From Rhizobium sp. CG5 (GTDB lineage Bacteria > Pseudomonadota > Alphaproteobacteria > Rhizobiales > Rhizobiaceae), in assembly GCF_023701945.1 (NCBI RefSeq), contig NZ_JABAEF010000007.1, forward strand, positions 124,001 to 188,000: 64,000 nt of DNA. Reading direction: 5' to 3'. Of this stretch, positions 15,606-23,421 are shown in pieces (positions within the stretch are counted from its first letter, which is position 1; each line of letters starts with the position of its first letter). A model generated the notes under the pieces. It saw only the letters and a program-made list of their open reading frames with translations, made no database searches and was not told where the DNA came from. Position numbers and translations under genes: made by a program.

Positions 15606-16625
15606 TTACAATGACACTTCGACGCCAAGACCAAGGTCTTTCGCCTTCAGATAGATGAAGTTGGCAAGCTCGATGTCCTGGGCGGGAACGCCCAGCGAAC
15701 GATACAGAGTGATTTCGGACGGGTCGCGGCGGCCCCGGACATCCCCGTTCAGCACGGCGCCGATTTCCCCGATGATCTGCGAAGGATCGAGGCGGCCGTC
15801 GCCGAGTGGCTCCGTCAGGTCGGATGCTGAGGTCATCGCCATCGGCATGTAGTCCACCCAGATGCTGGAACGGGTGACGCAGTCCACATCCAGTTCCTTG
15901 AGGGAGGCGATGCTGGCTCCGACGGCGTTGATATGGGTGCCGGCGGAGATCCACTTGCCTTCCAGGATCGGGAATTTCGCCGAGGTGACCGTACAGACGA
16001 TATCGGCGCCTTCGACGGCGTCCCGGACGGTCGAACAGGCCGTGGTCGAATAGCCCTTGCGGCTTTGGGCTTCGGCAAACCGGGCCGCCTTGCCGGGATC
16101 GCGGCCCCATACGCGGATCCGCGTGATCGGACGCACGAGGGCGATTGCGTCGACATGGCGTTCGGCCTGCTCGCCATAGCCGATCAAAGTGAGGTCGCAT
16201 GAGTCCGCCCGCGACAGGGTTCTGGTCGCGACGGCACTGGCAGCCGGTGTGCGCAGCCCGGTGATGGCGTGTGCGTTGATCAGCGCGACGGGTCGCCCGT
16301 GCTCCCTTTCGAACAGGAGAACGCCGCCCTGGTGCGACGGCAGGCCGTCTTCGAAATTCTGCGGGCTGACCGAGAGTACCTTGGCGCCGAACAGCGGGCG
16401 GTCAGCAGGTGAGGCATACATCAACGAGAGGCAGGCGCCGGGCACCCCCGGCAGGTCCAGCGTCCGCCTGACATCCTGATGGGCGACGCCATTCGACGTC
16501 TTTCGCAAGGCCGCGTCCGCGAGGTCGATGGCATCCTGCGCGGTGACCAGCGCCTCGACGGTCCTGCCGTCAACGACGAGCAAGCCGGCGGTCGGTCTGA
16601 CGGATTGGGAGGGATACAAAGCCAT
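15606..16625 (-). CDS. Ornithine cyclodeaminase / mu-crystallin family protein
   Basis: A 339-residue NAD(P)-dependent protein of the ornithine cyclodeaminase/mu-crystallin family, with LMYASP, FGAKVLS, the Rossmann motif LIGYGEQAERHVDAI (about residues 140-155) and VCTVTSAKFPIL. Family members cyclise ornithine to proline with loss of ammonia, reduce ketimines, or act as alanine dehydrogenases. Beside an OoxAB-like dehydrogenase and a HisQM-type importer it fits an opine or amino-acid-derivative route, where ornithine cyclodeaminase is a classic partner, but an Ocd activity cannot be claimed from sequence alone. ATG at 16625. Confidence 0.82.
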   Translation of the reverse strand: MALYPSQSVRPTAGLLVVDGRTVEALVTAQDAIDLADAALRKTSNGVAHQDVRRTLDLPGVPGACLSLMYASPADRPLFGAKVLSVSPQNFEDGLPSHQGGVLLFEREHGRPVALINAHAITGLRTPAASAVATRTLSRADSCDLTLIGYGEQAERHVDAIALVRPITRIRVWGRDPGKAARFAEAQSRKGYSTTACSTVRDAVEGADIVCTVTSAKFPILEGKWISAGTHINAVGASIASLKELDVDCVTRSSIWVDYMPMAMTSASDLTEPLGDGRLDPSQIIGEIGAVLNGDVRGRRDPSEITLYRSLGVPAQDIELANFIYLKAKDLGLGVEVSL

Positions 16626-16691
16626 GCAGGACCTCTGATAATTTCAGGTGGTCCCAGAGATAACATCGTGACAGGAGCCCAGGTCGGAAAA

Positions 16692-16781
16692 GTTCATAAC
16701 TGAGGAACGACATGTTCATCGAGTTTCTCATAACACCCACGTTTCCGGGCTCTTAGAGGCGTCGGATCGCCGTTCATAACT
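16692..16781. promoter_or_regulatory. Repeated TCATAAC elements in the divergent promoter region
   Basis: GTTCATAACT occurs exactly at 16692-16701 and 16772-16781, and the core TCATAAC a third time at 16728-16734, all in the same orientation, inside the 292-base region between the divergent ornithine-cyclodeaminase-like and FAD oxidoreductase genes. The region holds no gene. The repeats are candidate binding sites for the LysR protein encoded at 13468-14418. Confidence 0.5.
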
Positions 16782-16917
16782 ATTCATTATAAGCGCCCCC
16801 GATGCGGTTGTTTGACCGCAAAGCGCCCCTTCTCCAAAACGGATCAAATCGCCCGGTGGGTGAAAGCTTCGCCAAGAAGCAATCCGTAAATCGTTACAAT
16901 GGGTACCGGAGAAGAGA

Positions 16918-18045
16918 ATGCGCGTCGTCGTCATAGGGGCAGGGATCATTGGGAGTTCGGTGGCATATGAAACGGCCAAAGCCGGCGCCCGGGTTACTGT
17001 CATCGAGGCCGGCAAGATTGCCGGTGGAGCGTCTGCGGCCAGCTTCGCCTGGACCAATGCGACCGGAAAGAGACCGCAGAGCTATTTTGCCTTGAATGTT
17101 GCAGGCATGCGCGCGCATCTCGATCTGAGCCGCGAATTCGGCAATGCGCCATGGTTTCATCAGACCGGTAGCCTCGAATGGTATTCGCGGCAGGAGGATT
17201 GGGCGGCGCAGCAGGAGAATGCCGACCAGATGCAGGACTGGGGCTATGGTGTCGAGTGGATCAGCAAGAGCCGCTTGGCCGAACTGGAACCCGAAATCGA
17301 TCTTTCGGCGATCGGACAGTCTCCGATCATTTATTACCCGGAAGAAGGCTGGGTCCATCCGGTGCTCTATTCTGCCGGTCTCCTGCGGGCGGCCAGGGAG
17401 CGCTGGAATGCATCGGTCCACGCATTTTCCCCCGTCGAAACAATCGATCTGAGCGGTGAAACCAAGATCGTTCGCACGACCAAGGGCGACGTCTACGAGG
17501 CCGATGTGGTGATCAACTGCACGGGCAGCTGGGCCGACCGCAAGCTGGACGGCGTTCCATCCATCCCGATGGCATCGAATATCGGCGTTCTCGGCTTTAC
17601 CTTGCCGGTGGCCTCGACGCTGCAGCGGCAATTCCACATGGACGATCTCGACGTCCGGCCCGACGGTGCCGGCCGCCTGATGATCCACAAGATCTCGGTG
17701 GATGATGTCGTCCCGGAACTGGGTGACCTCGATCCGAAGGGCCGGGAAGCCGGCCTCCTGATCGACGCCGTTCGAAAGGTGCTGCCGGCGGTGCAGCCCG
17801 ATGACCTGGAATCCATCCGCACGACCATGCGTCCGATCCCGAGCGATCGCCTGACCTGCAGCGGCTGGGTGCCCGGTGTCAGCGGCTACTACGCAGCGGT
17901 CACCCATAGCGGTGTGACCATCGCCCCCTATCTGGGCAAGGCTGTCGCCGACGAGGTCGTTCGCGGACACGTTCACCAGAGCCTGGCCGACTTTCGCCCG
18001 GATCGGTTTATCGCAGCCAAAAACGGGATGGGACAGAGATCATGA
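16918..18045 (+). CDS. FAD-dependent amine/D-amino-acid oxidoreductase (DAO family)
   Basis: A 375-residue flavoprotein with the FAD-binding VVVIGAGIIGSSVAYE at residues 3-18 and ASAASFAW following, typical of the DAO family (glycine, sarcosine and D-amino-acid oxidases). It should oxidise a secondary amine or amino acid to an imine. The ATG at 16918 has GGAGAAGAG just upstream. Its stop overlaps the start of a RidA gene, a common pairing because RidA hydrolyses the reactive imine or enamine that such oxidases release. Confidence 0.88.
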   Translation: MRVVVIGAGIIGSSVAYETAKAGARVTVIEAGKIAGGASAASFAWTNATGKRPQSYFALNVAGMRAHLDLSREFGNAPWFHQTGSLEWYSRQEDWAAQQENADQMQDWGYGVEWISKSRLAELEPEIDLSAIGQSPIIYYPEEGWVHPVLYSAGLLRAARERWNASVHAFSPVETIDLSGETKIVRTTKGDVYEADVVINCTGSWADRKLDGVPSIPMASNIGVLGFTLPVASTLQRQFHMDDLDVRPDGAGRLMIHKISVDDVVPELGDLDPKGREAGLLIDAVRKVLPAVQPDDLESIRTTMRPIPSDRLTCSGWVPGVSGYYAAVTHSGVTIAPYLGKAVADEVVRGHVHQSLADFRPDRFIAAKNGMGQRS

Positions 18046-18395
18046 TCCTCCAGAGACTTGACAAGACCGAGCGGCTCAGCCGCGTCGTCGTGCACAAAGG
18101 GATCGCTTACTTTTCCGGGCTGACCGCCGATGACAAGCAGCAGGATGTGCGCGGGCAAACAGCACAGATCCTCGCCAAGGCCGATGGCTACCTCGATCGA
18201 ATTGGCTCCCATCGCGCCGCGATCATCAGTGCGATGATCTGGCTTCGCGATATTGACGATTTCGACGAGATGAACGTGGCCTGGGTCGACTGGATCGACA
18301 AGGATGCGCCGCCGGCACGGGCGACGGTGGAAGCCAAACTCGGTCTGCCGGAGATCCTGGTCGAGATCCAGTTCACGGTTGCCATGCCGGACTGA
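18042..18395 (+). CDS. RidA-family imine/enamine deaminase
   Basis: A 117-residue RidA (YjgF/YER057c/UK114) protein. The region PARATVEAKLGLPEILVEI holds the conserved Arg and Glu of active RidA proteins, and FSGLTADD near residue 24 is family-like. It should hydrolyse imines or enamines to the keto acid and ammonium. The ATG overlaps the stop of the FAD oxidoreductase gene by four bases, so translational coupling and a shared substrate flow are likely. Confidence 0.9.
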   Translation: MILQRLDKTERLSRVVVHKGIAYFSGLTADDKQQDVRGQTAQILAKADGYLDRIGSHRAAIISAMIWLRDIDDFDEMNVAWVDWIDKDAPPARATVEAKLGLPEILVEIQFTVAMPD

Positions 18396-18467
18396 AAAAT
18401 CGAGGGCCGGAAACCGCTTGTCGCCTTCCGGCCTCCTGCTTCGATGCACAAAATCAGGACACCGACC

Positions 18468-19238
18468 ATGGCCAAAGTTCAATCTGCAGCGCTCGCGTCC
18501 GCTTCGGACTATTCGATCGAAATCGTCGGCATGAACAAGTGGTACGGCGATTTCCACGTGCTGCGCGATATCAGCCTCCAGGTGGCGAAGGGCGAGCGTA
18601 TCGTCATTGCCGGACCGTCCGGCTCCGGCAAGTCGACGATGATCCGCTGCATCAACCGGCTGGAGGAACACCAGTCGGGAAAGATCATCGTCGACCAGAT
18701 CGAACTCACCGACGACCTGAAGAAGGTCGACGAAGTGCGCCGCGAGATTGGCATGGTGTTCCAGCATTTCAACCTTTTCCCCCATCTGACGATCCTCGAA
18801 AATTGCACGCTCGCGCCGATCTGGGTGCGCAAGATGCCGCGTAAGGAAGCCAGGGACGTGGCGATGCACTATCTGACGCGGGTCAAGATTCCCGAGCAGG
18901 CGCACAAGTATCCGGGCCAGATCTCCGGCGGCCAGCAACAGCGCGTGGCGATCGCCCGGGCGCTCTGCATGACGCCGAAGATCATGCTGTTTGACGAACC
19001 GACCTCGTCCCTCGACCCGGAAATGGTGAAGGAAGTGCTCGACGCGATGGTGGGCCTGGCCGATGAGGGCATGACCATGCTGTGCGTCACCCATGAAATG
19101 GGCTTTGCCCGCCAGGTTGCCGACCGGGTCATCTTCATGGATCAGGGCCGCATCGTCGAACAGAATGCGCCGGCCGCGTTTTTCGACAACCCGCAGCATG
19201 AGCGCACCAAGCTGTTCCTCAGCCAGATCCTCCACTGA
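18468..19238 (+). CDS. Amino-acid ABC transporter ATP-binding protein (GlnQ/HisP type)
   Basis: A 256-residue ATPase with Walker [11 protein letters not shown]-loop [11 protein letters not shown], signature SGGQQQR and Walker [15 protein letters not shown]. The GlnQ/HisP subgroup matches the SBP_bac_3 protein and HisQM permeases at 11151-13425, whose operon lacks an ATPase; this gene is the obvious partner although five genes separate them. I chose the ATG at 18468 (CAGGA eight bases upstream) over the ATG at 18444. Confidence 0.9.
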   Translation: MAKVQSAALASASDYSIEIVGMNKWYGDFHVLRDISLQVAKGERIVIAGPSGSGKSTMIRCINRLEEHQSGKIIVDQIELTDDLKKVDEVRREIGMVFQHFNLFPHLTILENCTLAPIWVRKMPRKEARDVAMHYLTRVKIPEQAHKYPGQISGGQQQRVAIARALCMTPKIMLFDEPTSSLDPEMVKEVLDAMVGLADEGMTMLCVTHEMGFARQVADRVIFMDQGRIVEQNAPAAFFDNPQHERTKLFLSQILH

Positions 19239-19430
19239 CCGCGACCCTGGCGGCGGCCAGTCGAGTTCATGAGTTTTGACGATGACCGCGCCCGGCTTCG
19301 ATATTTGCGATCGGCGGTTCTGGCTTGGATAATGCCTCCCGAAGCAGCAAGCACCCGCCGCACGGTGTCCGGAAGGCGCAGGATGCCGCAGCCTGGGCGC
19401 AAGAGCGATACCAATGGAGAGGAATGATCC
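19239..19430. other. Intergenic region, no gene recognised
   Basis: 192 bases between the ATPase gene and the small ferredoxin-like subunit gene. No convincing coding frame, hairpin or promoter pair was found; the right end carries GAGAGGA, the ribosome site of the next gene. Confidence 0.4.
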
Positions 19431-19748
19431 ATGTTCAGCAAGGCTGATGTGATCGATGGCCGGCCATCCGTGAACGTCGAGATCGACGGGCGCGACGTGA
19501 TCTGTCGGGAAGGTGACACGGTCGCCGCCGTGGTCCTGCTCCACGGACCGCAACCCTACCGGCACAGCATTCTCTCCGGCGCCGAGCGGGCGCCGTTCTG
19601 CATGATGGGCATCTGTTTCGAATGTCTGATCGAGATTGACGGCGTTCCCAACCAGCAGGGCTGCCTGCGGCGCGTCGAGCCCGGCATGCGGATCAGGCGC
19701 CAGATCGCCGTGGCAATGGCGACCTCCGAGGGGAGGGCGATGTCATGA
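19431..19748 (+). CDS. [2Fe-2S] small subunit of an OoxAB/HcnABC-type dehydrogenase
   Basis: A 105-residue ferredoxin-like protein with cysteines C57, C62, C65 and C78 in the C-x4-C-x2-C-x12-C pattern of plant-type [2Fe-2S] domains. It corresponds to HcnA or the small subunit of D-hydroxyproline and opine dehydrogenases, which passes electrons between the flavin subunits and the respiratory chain. The next gene begins within its stop (ATGA). The ribosome site is GAGAGGA ahead of the ATG at 19431. Confidence 0.88.
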   Translation: MFSKADVIDGRPSVNVEIDGRDVICREGDTVAAVVLLHGPQPYRHSILSGAERAPFCMMGICFECLIEIDGVPNQQGCLRRVEPGMRIRRQIAVAMATSEGRAMS

Positions 19749-21169
19749 TGCCGAGATTCGACCTTTGCGTGGTGGGCGCCGGGCCTTCCGGAATGGCGGC
19801 GGCCGTCATGGCGGCGCGACACGGGCTTTCCGTGGCGCTGCTGGACGAACGACCGAGTGCCGGCGGTCAGATCTATCGTGGTCTGGAAGACGGGCCTTTC
19901 CGGCATTCGGCCGCTCTCGGCGCTGAATACCAGGAAGGCAGCAAGGCGATCGCCAGCTTGCGCAATGCCGATTTGAGTGTCTGCTTTGGCGCAAATCTCT
20001 GGCGGGTCGACCTGTCCGACACTGGCGGCGTCGCCAGCTATGGCCAGGCCGGCGCGTCCCGGCGTCTGGCATTTGGCGATCTGGTCCTGGCGACCGGTGC
20101 CATGGAGCGTCCCGTCCCCTTCGAGGGTTGGGCACTGCCCGGCATCATGGGCGTCGGCGCGGCCCAGCTTCTCTTGAAGACGTCCGCGATCGTGCCGTCG
20201 CGCCGTCTCGTGCTGGCGGGCAATGGTCCTCTGATGCTGTTGTTTGCAACACAGTTGCTGCAGCTCGGGGTCGAAATATCCGCCATTCTCGATACGTCGG
20301 TAAAGGTCAGCAGGGTCGCTGCCGCGATCAGACATGCCCGCGGACTTTGGCTCAATCGCGACAAGATCCGGAAAGGTGCTGGTTTGATCCGCGCCATCCG
20401 CCGCGCCGGCGTTCCGGTCTACCGCAACGTCTCCAGCCTGTCGGCCTCGGGCTCTGAGCGGATCGCGGCCGTCACCTTCGATGGGGATAAGGGACAGACC
20501 ACTCTTAGCGTCGACACGCTGTTGATCCATGAGGGCATCATTCCCAATACCCAGCTGTCGCGGGCGCTTGGCTGCCGGCACGTCTGGGACGAGGGCCAGC
20601 AATGCCTGCGCCCGGACATCGATCGGTTTGGCGAAAGCAGTCTCAAGCGGGTCTTCATTGTCGGCGATGGCGCCGCGATCACCGGCGCTATCGCGGCACC
20701 CGCCTCGGCCGAAATCGCGATCGGCCGCATCCTGGACCGAGACGGACGCAGCGACGAGCGTTCAAGGGCCACGGTTCGAAAAGCCGCCGCGACGCTTGCG
20801 CGCGAACGCGCCTTTCGCCCCTTTCTCGATGAACTCTACACACCGCGTCTCGCTGCCGCCCGCCAAAGTGACGCCACTCTCGTCTGTCGTTGCGAGGAGG
20901 TGAGTGCGGGAACGCTGCGTTCCGCCCTCAAGGATGGCGCGATCGGTCCTTCGCAGGCCAAGGTCTTCACGCGGTGCGGCATGGGCGCATGCCAGGGACG
21001 CGTTTGCGGCCCCATCGTCTCCCAGCTGATCGCCAGCGAAACCGGACGGCCCATCGGCGATGTCGGGCAGTACAACATCCGCTATCCGCTGAAGCCCGTG
21101 ACCCTCTTTGACATGGCCCGCTGCGGCGTGGACGAGGAACGGCATGAGGGGACCGAACATGTTGCTTGA
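19745..21169 (+). CDS. FAD/NAD(P)-binding large subunit (OoxA/HcnB-like) with BFD-type Cys cluster
   Basis: A 474-residue flavoprotein: N-terminal FAD fold (VVGAGPSGMAAAVMAA), a central pyridine-nucleotide-disulfide-like part (GAMERPVPFEGWALPG is characteristic of this group) and a C-terminal BFD-like [2Fe-2S] domain with CRCEEV and CGMGACQGRVCG at about 378-430. This is subunit OoxA of opine oxidase and HcnB of hydrogen cyanide synthase. With the flanking subunits it should oxidise an imino-acid, D-amino acid or opine at the membrane. It overlaps both neighbours. Confidence 0.9.
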   Translation: MMPRFDLCVVGAGPSGMAAAVMAARHGLSVALLDERPSAGGQIYRGLEDGPFRHSAALGAEYQEGSKAIASLRNADLSVCFGANLWRVDLSDTGGVASYGQAGASRRLAFGDLVLATGAMERPVPFEGWALPGIMGVGAAQLLLKTSAIVPSRRLVLAGNGPLMLLFATQLLQLGVEISAILDTSVKVSRVAAAIRHARGLWLNRDKIRKGAGLIRAIRRAGVPVYRNVSSLSASGSERIAAVTFDGDKGQTTLSVDTLLIHEGIIPNTQLSRALGCRHVWDEGQQCLRPDIDRFGESSLKRVFIVGDGAAITGAIAAPASAEIAIGRILDRDGRSDERSRATVRKAAATLARERAFRPFLDELYTPRLAAARQSDATLVCRCEEVSAGTLRSALKDGAIGPSQAKVFTRCGMGACQGRVCGPIVSQLIASETGRPIGDVGQYNIRYPLKPVTLFDMARCGVDEERHEGTEHVA

Positions 21170-22262
21170 GACAGATGTTGCGGTGATCGGCGGTGGCCTG
21201 GTCGGGATCTCGGTCGCCTATGGCCTTGCCAAGCGCAATGTGCAAAGCGTCGTGCTGGACGAAAGCGACGGTGCCATACGCGCCAGTCGCGGCAATTTCG
21301 GCCTGGTCTGGGTCCAGGGCAAGGGGCTCGCGCTGCCGGCCTATACCGGTTGGGCCATGCGGGCCGTCGAGCAATGGCCTGAACTGGCGGCTCGCCTCAT
21401 CGCGGAAACTGGTATCGATGTCGGTCTGACGCAGAAGGGTGGCCTCTATCTGAGCAGAAGCCCGGAAGCTTTCGAGCAGCGCGCTCGTGACCTGGCGGCC
21501 GTGCAGCAGCGCTTCCCCGGCGACTACGAGTTTGACATGCTCGACAATGCGGCAATCCGCAAGCGGGTGCCGGAGATCGGCCCTGATGTCGTGGGGGGCA
21601 GCTATTCGCCCTATGACGGCCAGGCCAATCCCTTGCGGCTGCTTCACGCCCTGCATCGGGGCTACCTGGCGCGCGGCGGTCGGGTTTTGTCGAATGGTGG
21701 CGCCACCGATATCGGCCAGCGGGGCGACAAATTCGTCGTGACGACGCCGGGCGGGCAGGTGGTGGCCCGGCGGATCGTGCTGGCCGCTGGCCTTGGCAAT
21801 GCCACCCTGGGTCAGATGCTTGGGGTCGGAATTCCCGTCAAACCCGTTCGCGGCCAGATCCTGGTGACCGAGCGCGTGCCGCCGATTTTCGATATCGCGA
21901 TCGAGCAGGTCCGCCAGACGGAAGACGGCACCCTGATGATCGGCGGCAGCTGGGAAGAAGTCGGCTTCGATCTTGGCACCACATTCGACGTCACCCGCCG
22001 GATCGCCGACGATGCGCTGCACTTCTTCCCTTTCCTCAAGGATGTCCGCATCATGCGCAGCTGGGCGGCGCTCCGCATCATCACGCCCGATGCCGCGCCG
22101 GTCTATGAAGAAGTGCTGCCGGGTGCATTTCTGGTGACATGCCACAGCGGTGTTTCGCTTGCCGCGATCCATGCGGACGAAACGGCCGGCTGGATTGCCG
22201 ATGGGGCTATCCCGGATGCCATGCGCGACTTCGGCCTGCGGCGCTTCGCAGGTTCGCAATAG
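21159..22262 (+). CDS. FAD catalytic subunit (OoxB/HcnC-like, DAO family)
   Basis: A 367-residue DAO-fold flavoprotein with VAVIGGGLVGISVAYGLA at residues 7-24 and RASRGNFGLVWVQGKG, typical of the substrate-oxidising subunit of OoxAB/HcnABC-type complexes. It would cleave the C-N bond of an opine, D-hydroxyproline or similar secondary amine and pass electrons through the preceding two subunits. The ATG at 21159 lies inside the end of the upstream gene, consistent with coupled translation; an in-frame TTG at 21108 is unlikely. Confidence 0.88.
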   Translation: MLLETDVAVIGGGLVGISVAYGLAKRNVQSVVLDESDGAIRASRGNFGLVWVQGKGLALPAYTGWAMRAVEQWPELAARLIAETGIDVGLTQKGGLYLSRSPEAFEQRARDLAAVQQRFPGDYEFDMLDNAAIRKRVPEIGPDVVGGSYSPYDGQANPLRLLHALHRGYLARGGRVLSNGGATDIGQRGDKFVVTTPGGQVVARRIVLAAGLGNATLGQMLGVGIPVKPVRGQILVTERVPPIFDIAIEQVRQTEDGTLMIGGSWEEVGFDLGTTFDVTRRIADDALHFFPFLKDVRIMRSWAALRIITPDAAPVYEEVLPGAFLVTCHSGVSLAAIHADETAGWIADGAIPDAMRDFGLRRFAGSQ

Positions 22263-22461
22263 GTACCTCTGGAACCGCCATAGGGAGCGCGCAGGGCGGC
22301 GGGAGACGACAGGCCATTCACAACACCGAGCGCATGAGGGCCAACATCTGTCGATGCTCGACGGATTTGCTTCGGTGCAGGCGGTCCGCATGGTACCAAG
22401 AGCGAACCGGGAGGATCTGGTCCGGGGTTTTCGCTTGATCATGCACATAGGAGGGCAGCAG

Positions 22462-23400
22462 TTGGAGGGGCAAGAGATCGCTACCGTCACGGTGGTCGGA
22501 ACCGGGATCATAGGGGCCAGCTGGACCTGCCTTTTCCTTGCACATGGGTTGAACGTGGTCGCCACCGACATTCGCGACGGTGCCGCAGCGGACCTCGATA
22601 CCCTGGTCGACCGCTTTTGGCCGTCTCTTCCCGAAACGGTCCTAAGCACGCCCCGACGCGGCACGCTGCGCTTTGCCGCCGATTTGGAGGCCGCCTGCGC
22701 GGGGACCGATTTCGTCCAGGAGAATGCCATCGAACGGCTCGACGCCAAGATCGACCTGATGTGTCGCATCGATGCCGCCACACCTCCGGGCGTCATCATC
22801 GCATCGAGTTCTTCGGCGATCTCCGTGACCGACATGCAGAGCGCCTGCGCCCATCCCGGACGCGTGGTGCTCGGCCATCCCTTCAATCCACCGCATCTGA
22901 TACCCCTGGTCGAACTGGTTGGCGGGGCGCGGACGGACGAAAACGCTCTGGACCGTGCCGAGCATTTCTACACCCGCCTTGGCAAGGTTCCGATCCGCTT
23001 GAAAAAGGAGATCTACGGGCATGTCGCCAACCGGCTGCAGGCCGCGCTTTTCCGGGAGGCGATCCACATGCTCGAAAGCGGCGTCGCTTCTGCGGAGGAT
23101 ATCGATCGTGCCGTGACCGAAGGACCTGGGCTGCGGTGGGCCTTGATGGGACCGCTGCTGACGTATCGCCTGGCTGGCGGCGAGAAAGGCATGAGAGGGT
23201 TCTGGGACATGTTCGCGCCGATGCAGGAGAAGCTCTGGGGCGAATTGGGGGCGCCTTTGCCGGATGCCGGCCTGCAGGCCCGTGTCACAGAGGCCGTCGA
23301 GCATTGCTACGCCGGTCGGTCTGTGCAGGCGCTGGCCAAGGAGCGGGACAGGCAATTGCGGCAGGTGCTGGCTGTGAAGGCGCCGAACACCTCGGACTGA
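22462..23400 (+). CDS. 3-hydroxyacyl-CoA/carnitine dehydrogenase-like enzyme
   Basis: A 312-residue NAD-dependent dehydrogenase: Rossmann motif VVGTGIIGAS near the N-terminus, SSSSAISVTDMQ, and GHPFNPPHLIPLVELVGG, the active-site region of 3-hydroxyacyl-CoA dehydrogenases and L-carnitine dehydrogenases. Its length and single-domain form suit carnitine dehydrogenase (beta-hydroxy acid to beta-keto acid). Start: TTG at 22462, six bases after a perfect AGGAGGG; an ATG at 22441 is the alternative. It converges on a BKACE gene, whose product cleaves beta-keto acids, so the two steps are consecutive. Confidence 0.83.
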   Translation: MEGQEIATVTVVGTGIIGASWTCLFLAHGLNVVATDIRDGAAADLDTLVDRFWPSLPETVLSTPRRGTLRFAADLEAACAGTDFVQENAIERLDAKIDLMCRIDAATPPGVIIASSSSAISVTDMQSACAHPGRVVLGHPFNPPHLIPLVELVGGARTDENALDRAEHFYTRLGKVPIRLKKEIYGHVANRLQAALFREAIHMLESGVASAEDIDRAVTEGPGLRWALMGPLLTYRLAGGEKGMRGFWDMFAPMQEKLWGELGAPLPDAGLQARVTEAVEHCYAGRSVQALAKERDRQLRQVLAVKAPNTSD

Positions 23401-23415
23401 TCCGCCTTTCGGATC
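23399..23415. terminator. Small hairpin between convergent genes
   Basis: GATCCG-CCTTT-CGGATC, a 6-base-pair stem overlapping the stop codon of the dehydrogenase gene, seven bases from the stop of the convergent BKACE gene. No T run; a weak bidirectional terminator candidate. Confidence 0.4.
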
Positions 23416-23421
23416 GCAGGA

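Noticed and set aside
14381..15658. 425-codon plus-strand open frame
   Set aside because: Antisense to the class V aminotransferase gene, which has PLP motifs; starts inside lysR without a ribosome site.
17973..19565. 530-codon minus-strand open frame
   Set aside because: It lies antisense to RidA, the ATPase and the ferredoxin-like gene, all with clear motifs; a shadow of high-GC codon bias.
19431..22262. Hydrogen cyanide synthase HcnABC
   Set aside because: The three-subunit layout matches, but an importer, an ornithine-cyclodeaminase-like gene and RidA point to opine or imino-acid oxidation; glycine to HCN is not supported by context.
22150..22461. Longer start for the carnitine-dehydrogenase-like gene
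   Set aside because: It overlaps the flavoprotein gene and adds non-homologous sequence; TTG at 22462 has a perfect ribosome site and meets the Rossmann fold start.
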